In this document: in pieces, positions 5,931-6,289 of the stretch
Layout of the letters: each line of letters opens with the position of its first letter
Position numbering within the stretch: position 1 is the stretch's first letter
NCBI GenBank assembly: GCA_937894055.1
Contig: CALDHQ010000221.1
Coordinates: forward strand, 1-6,289
Origin: an uncultured Polymorphobacter sp.
GTDB taxonomy: Bacteria > Pseudomonadota > Alphaproteobacteria > Sphingomonadales > Sphingomonadaceae
DNA: 6,289 bases
Reading direction: 5' to 3'
The notes under the pieces: generated by a model
Database searches by the model: none
What the model saw: the letters and a program-made list of their open reading frames with translations, nothing else
What the model was told of the DNA's origin: nothing
Made by a program: the position numbers and the translations under genes

Positions 5931-6006
5931 TGTGCTGTCGATGAACGACCCGCGCTACGTCGACCATGTCGTGGCGCGGGGGAAGGTCGTCGACCGGGTC
6001 GCATGA
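5905..6006 (+). pseudogene. Unidentified C-terminal coding fragment
   Basis: A plus-strand frame reads VAVACDQTGVLSMNDPRYVD followed by HVVARGKVVDRVA and a TGA stop at 6004-6006. It looks like a plausible soluble C-terminus (mixed charged and hydrophobic, with third positions mostly G or C), but I do not recognise the family. It overlaps the antisense solute-binding fragment at its left end. It could be another mosaic piece or chance open frame. Confidence 0.3.
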
Positions 6007-6094
6007 CGTCTGTCGAATCACCTGGCGACCGCTGCGGTCCGCTTTCTTTGGCAGACCTGCGGTGGCACGCCCCTCATGGCGCTATTGAAAGACA

Positions 6095-6118
6095 AAGGGC
6101 CCGTTTGAGCGAGCCCTT
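6095..6118 (+). terminator. Hairpin, possible terminator (first of two)
   Basis: Arms 6095-6103 and 6110-6118 (AAGGGCCCG/CGAGCCCTT) pair over eight of nine positions around the loop TTTGAG. No long T-run follows on either strand. It sits in a stretch (6007-6140) without recognisable coding similarity, about 90 bases after the TGA of the unidentified fragment, and may be a gene-end hairpin from whichever genome donated this piece. Confidence 0.4.
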
Positions 6119-6122
6119 GAAC

Positions 6123-6140
6123 CGGGGGCCAAGGCCCCCG
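6123..6140. repeat. GC-rich perfect palindromic hairpin
   Basis: CGGGGGCC-AA-GGCCCCCG is an 8-bp perfect inverted repeat with a 2-base spacer, five bases downstream of the preceding hairpin. It has no T-run. It marks, or lies beside, the point where recognisable DUF1338-type coding sequence on the minus strand ends. Confidence 0.6.
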
Positions 6141-6288
6141 CCGTGATGATGCGGCGCGCATTGAGGATTCGGGCCGCTTCGGCACGCAGTCGTTGATCCT
6201 CAATCAGTTCGAGCCGCAGTAGCGAAGTGAACACTCTGAACGGATTGGCCCTGATTGCTTCCTCATCTATCGGCCGGAAGGCGGTCGA
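6138..6288 (-). pseudogene. Fragment: DUF1338 / 2-oxoadipate dioxygenase-decarboxylase-like
   Basis: The minus strand enters from the right edge and reads STAFRPIDEEAIRANPFRVF, then TSLLRLELIEDQRLRAEAAR and ILNARRIIT. The ANPFRVFTSLLRLELI stretch is characteristic by eye of DUF1338 proteins. These include the iron-dependent 2-oxoadipate dioxygenase/decarboxylase (HglS, formerly YdcJ) of lysine catabolism. The frame stays open to a TAG at 6082-6084, but beyond about ITAGAL the codons fall in a hairpin region and no longer resemble the family. It is therefore cut at its left side and partial at the window edge on its right. Confidence 0.6.
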
Positions 6289-6289
6289 G

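Noticed and set aside
5529..6146. Continuous plus-strand frame read as one 205-residue permease-ProC fusion
   Set aside because: Only the first ~65 residues resemble proteins, from two unrelated families; the rest is antisense to other coding pieces.
1..6289. tRNA or rRNA genes
   Set aside because: No cloverleaf-like segment or conserved rRNA string was noticed in the non-coding stretches.

Overview
The window looks like GC-rich alphaproteobacterial DNA, most likely Sphingomonadales. This rests on protein style (the AspRS, the short PPK2 beginning MAKINLKDFEFEGK, and an RNase D divergent from aspS), not on a database search. The last ~870 bases look different and are probably not one natural locus.

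Layout. Positions 1-88 hold a terminator for the minus-strand RNase D gene rnd (89-1264). A 138-base divergent intergenic region with a possible promoter leads to aspS (1403-3211, plus strand). aspS encodes a bacterial-type aspartyl-tRNA synthetase that carries residues associated with non-discriminating enzymes. Next come two head-to-head copies of a 26-base palindromic repeat (ATTCCC-N8-GGGAAT core), a small GIY-YIG nuclease gene (3307-3651), and a third repeat copy that encodes the end of that gene and is followed by a T-run. The polyphosphate kinase 2 gene (3684-4502) follows on the plus strand. It converges, four bases apart, on a minus-strand soluble lytic transglycosylase gene (4507 to about 5418) whose 5' part is missing.

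From about 5411 to 6289 the sequence is a mosaic of short pieces of unrelated genes: the end of one probable ABC permease gene and the start of the next, the ProC N-terminus, an antisense DUF3047-like piece, an antisense peptide-ABC substrate-binding piece, an unidentified C-terminus, a hairpin-rich non-coding piece, and an antisense DUF1338/2-oxoadipate dioxygenase piece. Several junctions fall in short stretches that suit both partners. The simplest reading is an assembly or library chimera.

How the parts relate. rnd (RNA 3' trimming), aspS (translation) and ppk2 (nucleotide/polyphosphate metabolism) are ordinary chromosomal genes. The most interesting biology is the GIY-YIG gene bounded by near-identical inverted repeats. 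It resembles the single-strand-specific, repeat-targeting Ssn nucleases described in Neisseria, and the flanking repeats match the general form of Neisseria dRS3 repeats.
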